From: Kocuria palustris
GTDB taxonomy: Bacteria; Actinomycetota; Actinomycetes; Actinomycetales; Micrococcaceae
Assembly: GCF_007666205.1 (NCBI RefSeq)
Contig: NZ_VDOR01000003.1
Location: 1 to 64,000, forward strand
DNA length: 64,000 nt
Direction: 5' to 3'
How positions within the stretch are numbered: position 1 is the stretch's first letter; each line of letters begins with the position of its first letter. The notes beneath the pieces are model-generated. The model did not search any database. It was given only the letters and a program-made list of their open reading frames with translations, and had not been told where the DNA came from. Below, in pieces: positions 1-9,214 of this stretch. The position numbers and the translations under genes are program-made.

Positions 1-134
1 GTGGCGATCATCCCCCGGCCTCACGCGTCCCGGCCCCTGCCAATAACGTCATGCCCTCTTACAACTAGGGACGGCCTCCGACACCGCAGCCGCGCGCAGG
101 CCGCGCACAGCCATCGGCGGCTGCGTCCGGCTGC
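1..134. other. Window edge, no gene recognised
   Basis: This stretch lies downstream of dtd. The short open frames crossing it have no family character and run antisense to dtd. I see no tRNA or convincing terminator. It may belong to a gene outside the window. Confidence 0.5.
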
Positions 135-611
135 TCAGCCGCGGCGCGGCCGGTTCAGCTCCTCGGAGTCCACGACGATCGTCACGGGGCCGTCGTTGAC
201 CAGGCTGACCTGCATGTCCGCTCCGAACCGACCCGTGGGCACCTCGAGGCCCAGCTCCCGCAGCCGCTCGGCATAGGCCGCGACGATCGGCTCGGAGACA
301 TCGCCCGGGGCCGCCTGCGACCACGACGGCCGCCGGCCCTTGCGGACGTCGGCGTAGAGCGTGAACTGGCTGACCACGAGAACGGGCGCCCCCAGATCGA
401 GGCACGAGACCTCGCTGCGCTCGGCGTCGGCCATGATCCGCAGCCCGGCCGTCTTCTCCGCCAGGGCGGCCGCGGTCTCGGCGTCGTCGCCGTGGGTGAC
501 CCCCACCAGCGCGACCAGACCCGGGCCGTCGAAGGACCCGACCGTCTCGGTCCCGCGGGGACCGGGGATCGTGACGGCGGCGCCGCGTGCTCTCTGCAGG
601 ATGATGCGCAT
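135..611 (-). CDS. dtd: D-aminoacyl-tRNA deacylase
   Basis: Hydrolyses D-amino acids wrongly attached to tRNA in the cytoplasm, a chiral proofreading step. The 158-residue product has the family's usual length and both signature motifs: [16 protein letters not shown] at residues 81-96, which holds the active-site entrance, and NDGPVT at 139-144, which supplies the Gly-Pro pair that excludes L-amino acids. The ATG at 611 begins MRIILQRA, a standard Dtd N-terminus. The gene lies 36 bp after the alpha/beta hydrolase on the same strand, so the two are probably co-transcribed, with aspS upstream. Family assignment is secure. Confidence 0.96.
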   Translation of the reverse strand: MRIILQRARGAAVTIPGPRGTETVGSFDGPGLVALVGVTHGDDAETAAALAEKTAGLRIMADAERSEVSCLDLGAPVLVVSQFTLYADVRKGRRPSWSQAAPGDVSEPIVAAYAERLRELGLEVPTGRFGADMQVSLVNDGPVTIVVDSEELNRPRRG

Positions 612-647
612 GCTCGTCAGTCCATCACGGGCGCGGCCGCGCGGGGC

Positions 648-1454
648 TCAGCGACCCTCGGCCCGGCCGGGCAGCAGCCCCTGGGCCGCGGCCCACTCGG
701 CGATCAGGCGGACGGTGTCGGGCAGGTGCTCGCCGGAGGCCATCTCGTGATCCGCCCCGGGCATCATCCGCAGCTGCGCCCGGTCCCCCAGCTTCCGCGC
801 GGTGGCCCGCGCGACCCGGGGATCCACGCAGCGGTCCTCGGTGCCGCCGACCACGAGCACGGGCGCGTCGATGGCCTGGGCGTCCACCTCGGCGGACCTC
901 GCCGGATCCAGGAACCAGAGGCACATCTCGCGGTAGGCCCGGCCCGATTCGGCGCACTGCGTGCGATGGCGCCGCGCGGTGTCCTCGTCCGAGTGGACGT
1001 TGGCGATCCGCCGCCGGAACGTCTCGAGCGGCACCGGGAACATGGGGCGGCTGAGCAGCCACGTCAGGGCGTGCGGGCCCCACAGGCGCAGCATCGACGG
1101 GTACAGCGCGAACATTCCGCGGCTCGGCGCCGTCGAGAGAAGGACCACGCCCGCGTTCGGCACCCGGGCGGCCAGCAGCTGGGCGATCAGGCCTCCCAGG
1201 GAGTGGCCCAGGATGATCGGGGCGGTCTCCATGGCCTCGACCTCGCGCTGCAGGTCGTCGACGTAGTCGCTGAGCCCCACGGTGCGCACGCGGTCGGCCA
1301 GCTCCCAGACGTCGTCGTCCTGCGGGGTCCCGTGGTGGCGCAGCGTGGGGGTGTGCACGCGCAGGCCCAGGCGGCGCAGCTCGTCGGGGAACTCGCCCCA
1401 GCCCTCGCCGCTGCCCCAGGTCCCGTGGATGAGGATGATGTCCTGCTCAGCCAT
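648..1454 (-). CDS. Alpha/beta hydrolase (serine hydrolase)
   Basis: A 268-residue single-domain alpha/beta-hydrolase, probably cytoplasmic because no signal peptide is visible. It begins with the HGTWGSGEGW oxyanion region (residues 10-19). The nucleophile elbow GHSLGG is at 83-88, the likely acid lies in GGTEDRC and the likely catalytic histidine in GADHEM near the C-terminus, so the triad is complete. A GGGAGAG-type ribosome site precedes the ATG at 1454. It sits between aspS and dtd on the same strand. The substrate cannot be inferred; small esters or lactones are typical of the family. Confidence 0.85.
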   Translation of the reverse strand: MAEQDIILIHGTWGSGEGWGEFPDELRRLGLRVHTPTLRHHGTPQDDDVWELADRVRTVGLSDYVDDLQREVEAMETAPIILGHSLGGLIAQLLAARVPNAGVVLLSTAPSRGMFALYPSMLRLWGPHALTWLLSRPMFPVPLETFRRRIANVHSDEDTARRHRTQCAESGRAYREMCLWFLDPARSAEVDAQAIDAPVLVVGGTEDRCVDPRVARATARKLGDRAQLRMMPGADHEMASGEHLPDTVRLIAEWAAAQGLLPGRAEGR

Positions 1455-1523
1455 GCGATCTCTCCCGTTCTCTCCGGCCGGTCTCTGCGGCGGATGCGTG
1501 CGTCCCGCCGAGACGCCCAGGGG

Positions 1524-3386
1524 TCAGCCCTCGGTGGGCGCGCTGGGCTGCTCGCCCTGATCCTCCCGGACGTCCTCCGCCCTGGCGGCCCTCTCGGCCC
1601 TGGGCTCCGGCTCGGCATCGACGCCGGCCTCCTTGCGCTGCTGCGCGGTGATGGGCGCCGGGGCGGCGGTCAGGGGGTCGTAGCCGTTGCCGGTCTTGGG
1701 GAAGGCGATGACCTCGCGGATGGACTCCGCCCCGGCGAGCAGGGCGATCACGCGGTCCCAGCCCAGGGCGATGCCGCCGTGCGGCGGCGCGCCGTAGGAG
1801 AACGCGTCCAGCAGGAACCCGAACTTCTCCTGGGCCTCCTCCTCCGACAGCCCCATGACGCGGAACACCCGGTCCTGGACGTCGCGGCGGTGGATGCGGA
1901 TCGAGCCGCCGCCGAGCTCGGTGCCGTTGAGCACGATGTCGTAGGCATAGGCCAGCGCCTCGCCCGGGTTCTGGTCGAAGGTCTCCAGGTACTCCGGGCG
2001 CGGGGAGGTGAAGGCGTGGTGGACGGCCGTCCAGGCGCCGGAGCCCACCGCGACGTCCCCCGAGGCCACGGCGTCGGAGGCCGGCTCGAACATGGGAGCG
2101 TCCACGACCCACACGAAGGCCCAGTCGTCCGGGTCGATCAGCCCGGTGCGGTGGCCGATCTCCACGCGGGCCGCGCCCAGCAGGGCACGGGAGGCCTTGG
2201 CCTCGCCGGCGGCGAAGAAGATGCAGTCGCCGGGCTCGGCGCCGGTCGCGGCGGCCAGGCCGGCCTTCTCCTCGTCGGTGATGTTCTTGGCCACGGGGCC
2301 GGCCAGCTCGCCGTCCTCCTTGATCAGGATGTAGGCCAGGCCCTTGGCACCGCGCTGCTTGGCCCACTCCTGCCAGGCATCGAGGGTGCGCCGCGGCTGG
2401 TCGGCGCCGCCGGGCATGACCACGGCCCCGACGTACGGGGCCTGGAACACGCGGAAGGGCGTGTCGCGGAAGTACTCGGTGAGCTCCACCAGCTCCAGGC
2501 CGAAGCGCAGGTCCGGCTTGTCCGAGCCGTACTTCTCCATGGCCTCGGCGTAGGTCATGCGGCGGATCGGGGTGGGGACCTCGACGTCGATGAGGCTCCA
2601 CAGCGCCTTGACGATCGCCTCGCCCAGCTCGATCACGTCGTCCTGCTCGACGAACGAGGCCTCGATGTCGAGCTGCGTGAACTCGGGCTGGCGGTCGGCG
2701 CGGAAGTCCTCGTCGCGGTAGCAGCGCGCGATCTGGAAGTAGCGCTCGAGCCCGCCGACCTGCAGCAGCTGCTTGAACAGCTGGGGCGACTGCGGCAGCG
2801 CGTACCAGGACCCCGGCGCCAGGCGGGCCGGGACCAGGAAGTCGCGAGCGCCCTCGGGCGTCGAGCGGGTCAGCGTGGGGGTCTCGACCTCCAGGTAGTC
2901 CCGCTGGTGGAGCAGCTCGCGCACCGCGCGGGAGGCCTCCGAGCGCAGGCGCATGATGCGCGCGGGCTCGGGGCGGCGCAGGTCGAGGTAGCGGTACCGG
3001 AGCCGTGCTTCCTCGCCGACCTCGACGTGCTCGTCGATCTGGAACGGCAGCGGGGAGGCGGTGTTCAGGACCGTGACGGTCTCGGCGATGACCTCGATCT
3101 CGCCGGTGGGCAGGTTCGGGTTCTCATTGCCCTCGGGGCGGCGCTCGACCGCGCCCTCGATCTGGAGCACGAACTCGTTGCGCAGCGGGTGGAAGTCCTC
3201 CTCGTCGCGCACGACGACCTGGGCCACGCCGGAGGCGTCGCGCAGGTCCAGGAAGGCGACGCCGCCGTGATCGCGCCGGCGGTCCACCCAGCCGGTCAGG
3301 GTCACGGTCTCTCCGATGAGCTCGGCGTTCAGCTCGCCGAGTCGATGAGTGCGCAGCACGTAGGACTTCCTTCTGGTCGGGGTCAT
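1524..3386 (-). CDS. aspS: Aspartyl-tRNA synthetase
   Basis: Charges tRNA-Asp with aspartate; a class II aminoacyl-tRNA synthetase. The roughly 620-residue protein has the N-terminal OB-fold anticodon-binding domain ([15 protein letters not shown]), the class II core with [18 protein letters not shown] (motif 2), the bacteria-specific GAD insertion, and motif 3 [13 protein letters not shown] near the C-terminus. The frame is open 15 codons further upstream (to 3431), but [19 protein letters not shown] starting at 3386 matches the usual N-terminus, so I chose that ATG. The last roughly 35 residues are a charged, probably disordered tail. Whether it also mischarges tRNA-Asn cannot be told here. 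Confidence 0.96.
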   Translation of the reverse strand: MTPTRRKSYVLRTHRLGELNAELIGETVTLTGWVDRRRDHGGVAFLDLRDASGVAQVVVRDEEDFHPLRNEFVLQIEGAVERRPEGNENPNLPTGEIEVIAETVTVLNTASPLPFQIDEHVEVGEEARLRYRYLDLRRPEPARIMRLRSEASRAVRELLHQRDYLEVETPTLTRSTPEGARDFLVPARLAPGSWYALPQSPQLFKQLLQVGGLERYFQIARCYRDEDFRADRQPEFTQLDIEASFVEQDDVIELGEAIVKALWSLIDVEVPTPIRRMTYAEAMEKYGSDKPDLRFGLELVELTEYFRDTPFRVFQAPYVGAVVMPGGADQPRRTLDAWQEWAKQRGAKGLAYILIKEDGELAGPVAKNITDEEKAGLAAATGAEPGDCIFFAAGEAKASRALLGAARVEIGHRTGLIDPDDWAFVWVVDAPMFEPASDAVASGDVAVGSGAWTAVHHAFTSPRPEYLETFDQNPGEALAYAYDIVLNGTELGGGSIRIHRRDVQDRVFRVMGLSEEEAQEKFGFLLDAFSYGAPPHGGIALGWDRVIALLAGAESIREVIAFPKTGNGYDPLTAAPAPITAQQRKEAGVDAEPEPRAERAARAEDVREDQGEQPSAPTEG

Positions 3387-3548
3387 CGATGTCCGGGGCG
3401 CACAGGCTCCCGGCCGCTCGGGCCCGAGCACGCCCCGCAGCCCCCGTTCACAGGGGGTTCACCGGGGCTCTGTACGTTCGTCCGGGCCGAGTCTACAAGC
3501 CGGGCAGCAGGCCCGGACCCTCGGCGCCGCCGACGATCCAGGAGATCC

Positions 3549-4904
3549 ATGTCCTCCCCCGCTCCGCCGCCCGCCGCCTCCGCGTCCCCCGGTCCGGACG
3601 GCTCGGCGGACGGCTCTCTCGCCCGCAGGCTCGGCACCGCGGATGCCGCGATCATCGGCGTGGGCTCGATGATCGGGGCCGGCGTCTTCGTCGCGTTCGC
3701 TCCGGCCGCCGCGCACGCGGGCGCCCTGCTGCCCGCCGCGCTGCTGCTGGCGGCCGTCGTGGCATGGTGCAACGCGACCTCGACGGCCCAGCTGGCCATG
3801 GTCCACCCCGCCTCCGGCGGCGCGTACGTCTACGCGAACCGGCAGCTGGGGCCGTGGGCCGGGTTCGCCGCCGGCTGGGGCTTCGTGACCGGCAAGACCG
3901 CTTCCGCGGCAGGCATGTCGATGGCCGTCGGCCTCTACGTCGCCGCTGCGCTGGGGATCGACGACGGCGCCGCCGTCGCCCGCGGCGTCGCCGTGGCCGC
4001 GATCGCGGCGCTGACCTGCGTCAACCTCGGCGGCATCACCCGCACGGCGGGCCTGACGCGGCTGCTCGTGGGCGTCGTGCTGCTGATCCTGGCAGTCGTG
4101 GCCGGATTGGGCGCGGCCGCGCTGAGCATCGGCCCGGTCGGCGGCGCCGCGCCCCGTCCGGAGGCCGGCGCCGCCGAGCTCCCGGGCGTCCTGACGGCGG
4201 CCGGTCTGCTCTTCTTCGCCTTCGCCGGCTACGCCCGCGTGGCCACGATGGGCGAGGAGGTCCGCGATCCGCAGCGCAGCATCCCCCGCGCGATCCTGGG
4301 CGCACTGGCCTTCGTGCTCGTGGTCTACCTGGTGCTCGCGGGGCTGCTGCTGGGGCTGCTCGGCGCGGGCGGGCTGGCCGTGTCGCCCGCGCCCTTCGTC
4401 AGCGCCTCCGAGGAGATCGCCGTCCGGCTCGGGCTGGGCGACGGCGCGGCCGCCGCGCTGGCGACGGCGGTGGCCGTCGCTGCGGCGGCCGGCGCCCTGG
4501 GCGCCCTCCTGGCGCTGATCGCGGGGATCTCCCGCACCTCGCTGGCCATGGCGCGCGAGCGGGATCTGCCGGGCTTCCTGCGGCGGATCTCGGACCGGAA
4601 GGTGCCCTGGGCCGCGGAGCTCACCACGGCGATGCTCGTGATCGGGCTGATCGCCTTCACCGACCTGCACACGGTGATCGGGTTCTCGTCCTTCGGCGTG
4701 CTCGTCTACTACGCACTGGCGAACCTCTCGGCGCTGACTCTGCGCGAGCGCCCGCGCTGGGCGCCCAGGGCGCTGAACATCGTGGGCCTGATCGGCTGCC
4801 TGCTGCTGGCCTTCACGCTGCCGTGGCAGTCCGTGGTCGTGATGCTCGCGGTCTTCGCGGTGGGCTTCGCCGGGCGGGCGGCCGTGCTCAGCCGGCGGGG
4901 CTGA
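3549..4904 (+). CDS. APC-family amino acid permease
   Basis: An integral membrane amino acid/cation transporter of the APC superfamily, 451 residues with about 12 hydrophobic segments. The N-terminal GVGSMIGAGVFVAFAP is the unwound TM1 glycine motif typical of APC carriers, and GYARVATMGEEVRDPQRSIPRA is the conserved TM6 and following loop. GGAG lies five bases before the ATG at 3549. The same frame is open far upstream, but only as a GC-driven shadow antisense to aspS. It is divergent from aspS, and its 3' end overlaps the 3' end of hisS by 17 bp in convergent orientation. The substrate is unknown; cationic or branched amino acids are common for relatives. Confidence 0.9.
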   Translation: MSSPAPPPAASASPGPDGSADGSLARRLGTADAAIIGVGSMIGAGVFVAFAPAAAHAGALLPAALLLAAVVAWCNATSTAQLAMVHPASGGAYVYANRQLGPWAGFAAGWGFVTGKTASAAGMSMAVGLYVAAALGIDDGAAVARGVAVAAIAALTCVNLGGITRTAGLTRLLVGVVLLILAVVAGLGAAALSIGPVGGAAPRPEAGAAELPGVLTAAGLLFFAFAGYARVATMGEEVRDPQRSIPRAILGALAFVLVVYLVLAGLLLGLLGAGGLAVSPAPFVSASEEIAVRLGLGDGAAAALATAVAVAAAAGALGALLALIAGISRTSLAMARERDLPGFLRRISDRKVPWAAELTTAMLVIGLIAFTDLHTVIGFSSFGVLVYYALANLSALTLRERPRWAPRALNIVGLIGCLLLAFTLPWQSVVVMLAVFAVGFAGRAAVLSRRG

Positions 4905-6246
4905 GCGGCGCCCCGACCGTCGGGCGCAGATCGGCGGCCGGCGGGGTCCACGACGCCGGATCGGCCGCGACCTGCTCGCCCGAGCGGATGTCCTTGACCT
5001 CGTGGGCGACGGCCCCGGAGTCGTCGCGGGTCGAGAACCAGACGAACGGGATGCCGCGGCGATCGGCGTAGCGGATCTGCTTGCCGAACTTCGCGGCCGT
5101 CGCGGAGACCTCGCAGGCGATGCCGCGCGCACGCAGCTGCGCGGCGACGTCCTGGGCCTCGGACCAGGAGTGCTCGTCGACCAGCGAGATCAGCACGGCG
5201 GTGGGCACGGCGCGGGAGGCCTCGGCCAGGCCCTGCGAGAGGATGCGCGAGACCAGACGGGTCACCCCGACCGAGAGGCCGACGCCCGGGTAGCTCCGCT
5301 TGCCCGTCGAGGCCAGCGACTCGTAGCGCCCGCCCGAGCAGATCGAGCCGAGCTTCTCGTGGCCCACGAGGACGGTCTCGTAGACCGTGCCCGTGTAGTA
5401 GTCCAGCCCGCGGGCGATCGACAGGTCGGCCACGAGCTTCCCGGGGGCGCGGCGCACGGCCTCGGAGACGACCTCCTCGAGCTCGGCGAGGCCCTCCTCG
5501 AGCAGCTCGTCCTGGACCCCCAGCGCGCGGACCTGCTCGACGAACGAGGCGTCCTCGGTGCGGATGCCCGCCAGCCTCAGGGCGGCATCGGCCTGCTCCT
5601 GCGTGGCGCCCACGTGCTCCACGAGGTTGGCGGCCACGGCCTGGGCGCCGATCTTCTCGAGCTTGTCGATCTCGCGCAGCACGGCCGGGGCGTCGTCCAG
5701 GCCGATGCCTCGGTAGAACCCCTCGGCGAGCTTGCGGTTGTTCACCCGCAGGACGAAGTCCGGGATCGGCAGCTTCGACAGGGCGTCGATGATCACCAGG
5801 GCCATCTCGACGTCGTAGCGGAACGGCAGGGCCCCGTCTCCCACGACGTCGATGTCGGCCTGCGTGAACTCGCGGGCGCGCCCGTCCTGCGGGCGCTCCC
5901 CGCGCCACACCTTCTGGATCTGGTAGCGGCGGAAGGGGAAGGTCAGGTGCCCGGCGTTCTCCACGACGAAGCGGGCGAACGGCACGGTCAGGTCGAAGTG
6001 CAGGGCCAGCCGGCCCTCCTGCGAGCCGCCGTCCTCGTCCTCCTGCAGCCGGGAGACGCCGTAGACCTCCTTGTCGATCTCGCCCTTGCGCAGCAGCTGG
6101 TCGACCGTCTCCACGGCGCGGGTCTCGATCGAGGAGAACCCGTGCAGCTCGAAGGTCTCCCGCAGCGTGTCGAGCACGTGCAGCTCCACGAGCCGCTCCT
6201 GCGGGAGCCACTCGGGGAAGCCGGAGAGGGAGGTCTTGCTGGCCAT
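4888..6246 (-). CDS. hisS: Histidyl-tRNA synthetase
   Basis: Charges tRNA-His; a class II synthetase of 452 residues. Visible family elements are LSGFPEWLPQERLVE at the N-terminus, motif 2 (RYQIQKVWRGERPQ followed by REFTQADIDVVG), the HisRS signature ARGLDYYTGTVYE, and a C-terminal anticodon-binding domain. The frame continues upstream to 6993 but only as low-complexity shadow of the divergent gene; MASKTSLSGFPEWL from the ATG at 6246 is the natural start. The coding end overlaps the convergent permease gene by 17 bp, so no separate terminator fits between them. Confidence 0.96.
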   Translation of the reverse strand: MASKTSLSGFPEWLPQERLVELHVLDTLRETFELHGFSSIETRAVETVDQLLRKGEIDKEVYGVSRLQEDEDGGSQEGRLALHFDLTVPFARFVVENAGHLTFPFRRYQIQKVWRGERPQDGRAREFTQADIDVVGDGALPFRYDVEMALVIIDALSKLPIPDFVLRVNNRKLAEGFYRGIGLDDAPAVLREIDKLEKIGAQAVAANLVEHVGATQEQADAALRLAGIRTEDASFVEQVRALGVQDELLEEGLAELEEVVSEAVRRAPGKLVADLSIARGLDYYTGTVYETVLVGHEKLGSICSGGRYESLASTGKRSYPGVGLSVGVTRLVSRILSQGLAEASRAVPTAVLISLVDEHSWSEAQDVAAQLRARGIACEVSATAAKFGKQIRYADRRGIPFVWFSTRDDSGAVAHEVKDIRSGEQVAADPASWTPPAADLRPTVGAPLSPAG

Positions 6247-6579
6247 GGGGCACGGTCTCCTGGAGGTCGTCGGGGATCCGCCGGTCTGCCGCCCCGGTCG
6301 GGGCACGCGGATCGGCTCCATCCTAGGCGCGCGCCGCGGCCGCCGACGTCCGCGGCAGCGGTGCCGGTCCCGCAGGCCGCCGACCTGCCCTCGGCTCCGC
6401 CGCAGACGCCCAGGCCGCCCCCCCCCCGGGGGCCGTGCGCGTTCGACGCCCTGCGGCGGGGTCTCGGTACGATGGGCGCCGTACAGCGTCCCGCACCCCG
6501 GTGCAGGACGACGACAGGCTGCCGAGCGCCCCCGGTCCGACCGGGACCGCGTGTCGGCACGAGCGAAAGAGTTCCAGCG
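6247..6579. promoter_or_regulatory. hisS / DUF349 divergent intergenic region
   Basis: A 333-bp divergent spacer. On the plus strand a TACGAT -10-like hexamer lies at 6468-6473 with TTCGAC at 6442-6447; the 20-bp spacing is long. On the minus strand TAGGAT (6320-6325 read in reverse) lies about 70 bp before hisS. A run of ten C followed by five G occupies 6418-6432. No small gene is convincing here. The promoter calls rest on hexamer resemblance only. Confidence 0.4.
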
Positions 6580-8391
6580 GTGACTGAGCGTCTCGAATCC
6601 GACGACAACCTCCTTCCGGCGACCGAAGCGGCCGCCGATCCCGACTCCGCGGTCGCCGAGGCGTCCGCCGACGCCGAGGCCGCCCAGGCGCAGTCGGCCG
6701 CGGGCGGGACGACGGCCGCGGAGCTGGCCGAGGAGGAGCAGAACCGCATGGCCGAGGCCGAGGCCCGCGGCGAGGACGTGGCCGGAGAGACCGCCGACGC
6801 CGTGGCCGCCGAGGAGGCCGCGGCAGCGCAGGAGGAGGCCGCGGTCCAGGCGGAGGACACCGACGAGGGCGAGCCCGCCGCCACGACCGTCCCCGCCCCG
6901 GAGGCCGAGTCCCCGAACGAGGAGCCGGCCGAGGCGCACCAGCCGCGGCCCGTTGCCGCCGAGACCGCGGCCCAGCAGGCCTCCACGGAGCACGACTCAG
7001 CGGAGGCGGCCGCTCCCGCGCCGACGGAGGCGGCCCCGGCGCCGAGCCCGGCGACCGCCGCGCCTCAGGCGCCCGGCGCCGCGCCCGCGTCGTCGGCACC
7101 GGCCGCCGGGACGCCCGCCGGGGCCGAGGTCACGCCCGAGCAGCTCGAGGAGGCCCGCCCCTTCGGCGAGGTCGACGACGACGGCAGCGTGCACCTGCTG
7201 ATCGACGGCGAGAAGGTCTTGGCCGGTCAGGTCCCGGACGTCCCGAAGGACGAGGCCCTGGCCTACTTCGCCAAGAAGTTCGTGGAGGCGCGCACCCAGG
7301 TCGAGCTGCTCGAGCAGCGCGTGGCCGCCGGCGCCCCCGCCGGGGATCTGACCCGCAGCCTCAACCGGGTCCTGAGCCAGCTGGGCGAGCGCAAGCTCGT
7401 GGGCGATGTCCGCTCGCTCGAGTCCCGGCTGGAGGCCCTGCGGCCGCGCATCAAGGAGCTCGAGGCCGAGCACCGCCGCGCCGCCGATGCCGCCCGCGCC
7501 GAGAACCTGGCCTATCGCGAGTCCATCGTGGCCGAGGCCGAGCAGGTCGCTGCGCAGGACCCCGAGAAGACGCAGTGGAAGTCCTCGACGGCGCGCATGA
7601 ACGAGCTGTTCGAGAAGTGGCAGGCCCATCAGAAGTCCGGCAACCGCCTGTCCCGCAAGGACGAGGAGTCGCTGTGGAAGCGGTTCCGCGGCGCGCGGAC
7701 CACGTTCGACCGGCACCGGCGCGCGTTCTTCTCCAAGCTGGACGAGCGCAATGCCGAGGCCAAGAAGGCCAAGCAGAAGCTGATCGCCGAGGCCGAGGCC
7801 CTGCAGCACTCGACCGACTGGGGCCCCACCTCCGGCAAGTACCGCGACCTCATGGACCGCTGGAAGGCCGCCCCGCGCGCCGGGCGCAAGGACGACGACG
7901 CGCTGTGGGCCCGCTTCCGCGCCGCGCAGGACGTGTTCTTCAGCGCCCGCAAGGAGGCCGACAAGCAGGTCGACCGCGAGTTCCAGGCCAACCTCGAGCA
8001 GAAGCAGGCCCTGGTCGAGGAGGCCCGCGAGCTGCTGCCCGTCACGGATGCCAAGGCCGCCAAGAAGAAGCTGTCCTCGATCCAGGCCCGCTGGGAGGAG
8101 ATCGGCAAGGTCCCCCGCGGCGACTTCAAGCGCATCGAGAACGAGCTCGGCGAGGTCGAGGACGCGGTCCGCGAGGCCGATTCGGGCGGGCGCATCAAGG
8201 CCGCCTCGCAGACCGAGGTCCGCTCGAACGCGATGACCGCCCAGGCCGAGGAGAAGCTGGCCGACCTGGAGGCCAAGAAGCAGGCCGCCGAGGCCGCCGG
8301 CGACTCCGCCAGGGCCGAGAAGCTGGACAAGGAGATCGAGAGCGCGCAGTCCATGCTGGAGATGATCCGCCGCTCCGCGGCCTCGCTCTGA
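6580..8391 (+). CDS. DUF349 domain-containing protein
   Basis: A 603-residue cytoplasmic protein of unknown biochemical role. Residues 1 to about 185 are Ala/Glu/Pro-rich low complexity. Thereafter it carries repeated charged helical DUF349 units, each with the pattern W-K-S/A-x(n)-D-E-x-L-W-x-R-F-R-x-A (for example near QWKSSTARMNELFEKW and DRWKAAPRAGRKDDDALWARF), ending in a coiled coil. The GTG at 6580 (VTERLESDD) follows GAAAGAG by eight bases and is the first plausible start after the promoter region. A strong hairpin terminator follows. Family members are common in actinobacteria near rel and hisS. No enzymatic motif is visible. Confidence 0.85.
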   Translation: MTERLESDDNLLPATEAAADPDSAVAEASADAEAAQAQSAAGGTTAAELAEEEQNRMAEAEARGEDVAGETADAVAAEEAAAAQEEAAVQAEDTDEGEPAATTVPAPEAESPNEEPAEAHQPRPVAAETAAQQASTEHDSAEAAAPAPTEAAPAPSPATAAPQAPGAAPASSAPAAGTPAGAEVTPEQLEEARPFGEVDDDGSVHLLIDGEKVLAGQVPDVPKDEALAYFAKKFVEARTQVELLEQRVAAGAPAGDLTRSLNRVLSQLGERKLVGDVRSLESRLEALRPRIKELEAEHRRAADAARAENLAYRESIVAEAEQVAAQDPEKTQWKSSTARMNELFEKWQAHQKSGNRLSRKDEESLWKRFRGARTTFDRHRRAFFSKLDERNAEAKKAKQKLIAEAEALQHSTDWGPTSGKYRDLMDRWKAAPRAGRKDDDALWARFRAAQDVFFSARKEADKQVDREFQANLEQKQALVEEARELLPVTDAKAAKKKLSSIQARWEEIGKVPRGDFKRIENELGEVEDAVREADSGGRIKAASQTEVRSNAMTAQAEEKLADLEAKKQAAEAAGDSARAEKLDKEIESAQSMLEMIRRSAASL

Positions 8392-8431
8392 GCCGGCCGG
8401 CCCGGGCGCCCGCCGGGCGAGCCCGGGTCCT

Positions 8432-8465
8432 CGACGGCCCCCGACCCTGCGGTCGGGGGCCGTCG
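8432..8465 (+). terminator. Rho-independent-type hairpin after DUF349 gene
   Basis: A perfect 15-bp inverted repeat, CGACGGCCCCCGACC and its complement, with a CTGC loop, 40 bp after the stop codon. There is no T-tract, as is usual for high-GC actinobacteria. Confidence 0.8.
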
Positions 8466-8527
8466 GCCTGTCCACAGCCGCGGCTCGCAGGCCGCGCGGC
8501 GCAGCGGGCTGGTGTGGACTGCGGGAC

Positions 8528-9196
8528 ATGACCCATCCGCTGCTGCGCCGCACCCCGGCGGCGTCGCGCCCGCCGGCCGGCGACGAGCTCCCCGGGCCGG
8601 CCTTCGCCGCGGGGGATGCCGCGGGCTGGGCGGGGCTGTCCTCCTTCGAGCGCACGGCCCTGATCCGGGATCGGCTGGCCGCACCCCTGCTCGGCGACGT
8701 CTGCGCCCCGCGCCTGCTGCCGGTGACGCGGGCGGATCGCGCAGAGGCGCTGCGGGCCGTCCTGCCGGAGGCCGTGCTGGCCCACGCCGTCCTGCATCGC
8801 ACGACGGCGGCGTGGTTCCTCTCGTGCGCTCCGGCTCCGCAGCGCCTGCAGCTCATGGTCCACCGCCGGCGCCGGACCACCATGCGCCCTGTCGATCCTC
8901 GGGCGGGCGGCGTCCCGTGGGAGGTCCGGCAGCTGCTGCACGAGCCGCAGGACGTCGACCGGCTGCACGGCATCCTGGTCACCACGCCCGTGCGCACGGC
9001 CGCCGACCTGGCGTGCTGGGACGGGGAGGGCTCGGCCGCGGCGCTGCGCCGGATCCTGTGGGCCCCGCACCTGGACGTCGAGCCCGACGCGGTGGTGTCC
9101 CTGCTGCGCGAGCGCACCCGCCTGCCGGGCCGGCAGCGCGGCGTCATGGCCGTGCGGCGGGCCGCTCGCGAGCTCGGCCTGGCCGTCCCGGGCTGA
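8528..9196 (+). CDS. AbiEi-antitoxin-like hypothetical protein
   Basis: A 222-residue protein of actinobacterial type. The central segment (AVLHRTTAAWFL, then HRRRRTTMRPVDP, then HGILVTTPVRTAADLACWD) resembles the shared region of orphan AbiEi-family antitoxin or DUF559-linked proteins, in which VTTPxRTAxDLA is the most recognisable piece. There is no nuclease domain and no AbiEii toxin next to it, so it is an orphan, and function is unknown. The ATG at 8528 follows the DUF349 terminator by 62 bp. The gene ends 18 bp before the convergent rel gene. The assignment is by motif resemblance only. Confidence 0.65.
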   Translation: MTHPLLRRTPAASRPPAGDELPGPAFAAGDAAGWAGLSSFERTALIRDRLAAPLLGDVCAPRLLPVTRADRAEALRAVLPEAVLAHAVLHRTTAAWFLSCAPAPQRLQLMVHRRRRTTMRPVDPRAGGVPWEVRQLLHEPQDVDRLHGILVTTPVRTAADLACWDGEGSAAALRRILWAPHLDVEPDAVVSLLRERTRLPGRQRGVMAVRRAARELGLAVPG

Positions 9197-9214
9197 GGCG
9201 GCGGCCGAGACGGC

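Noticed and set aside
492-3548. A 1000-codon open frame antisense to dtd, the hydrolase and aspS, joined to the permease frame
   Set aside because: It is low-complexity Gly/Leu/Ala/Asp-rich shadow reading produced by the high G/C at third positions of the real genes; no family sequence until MSSPAPPP at 3549.
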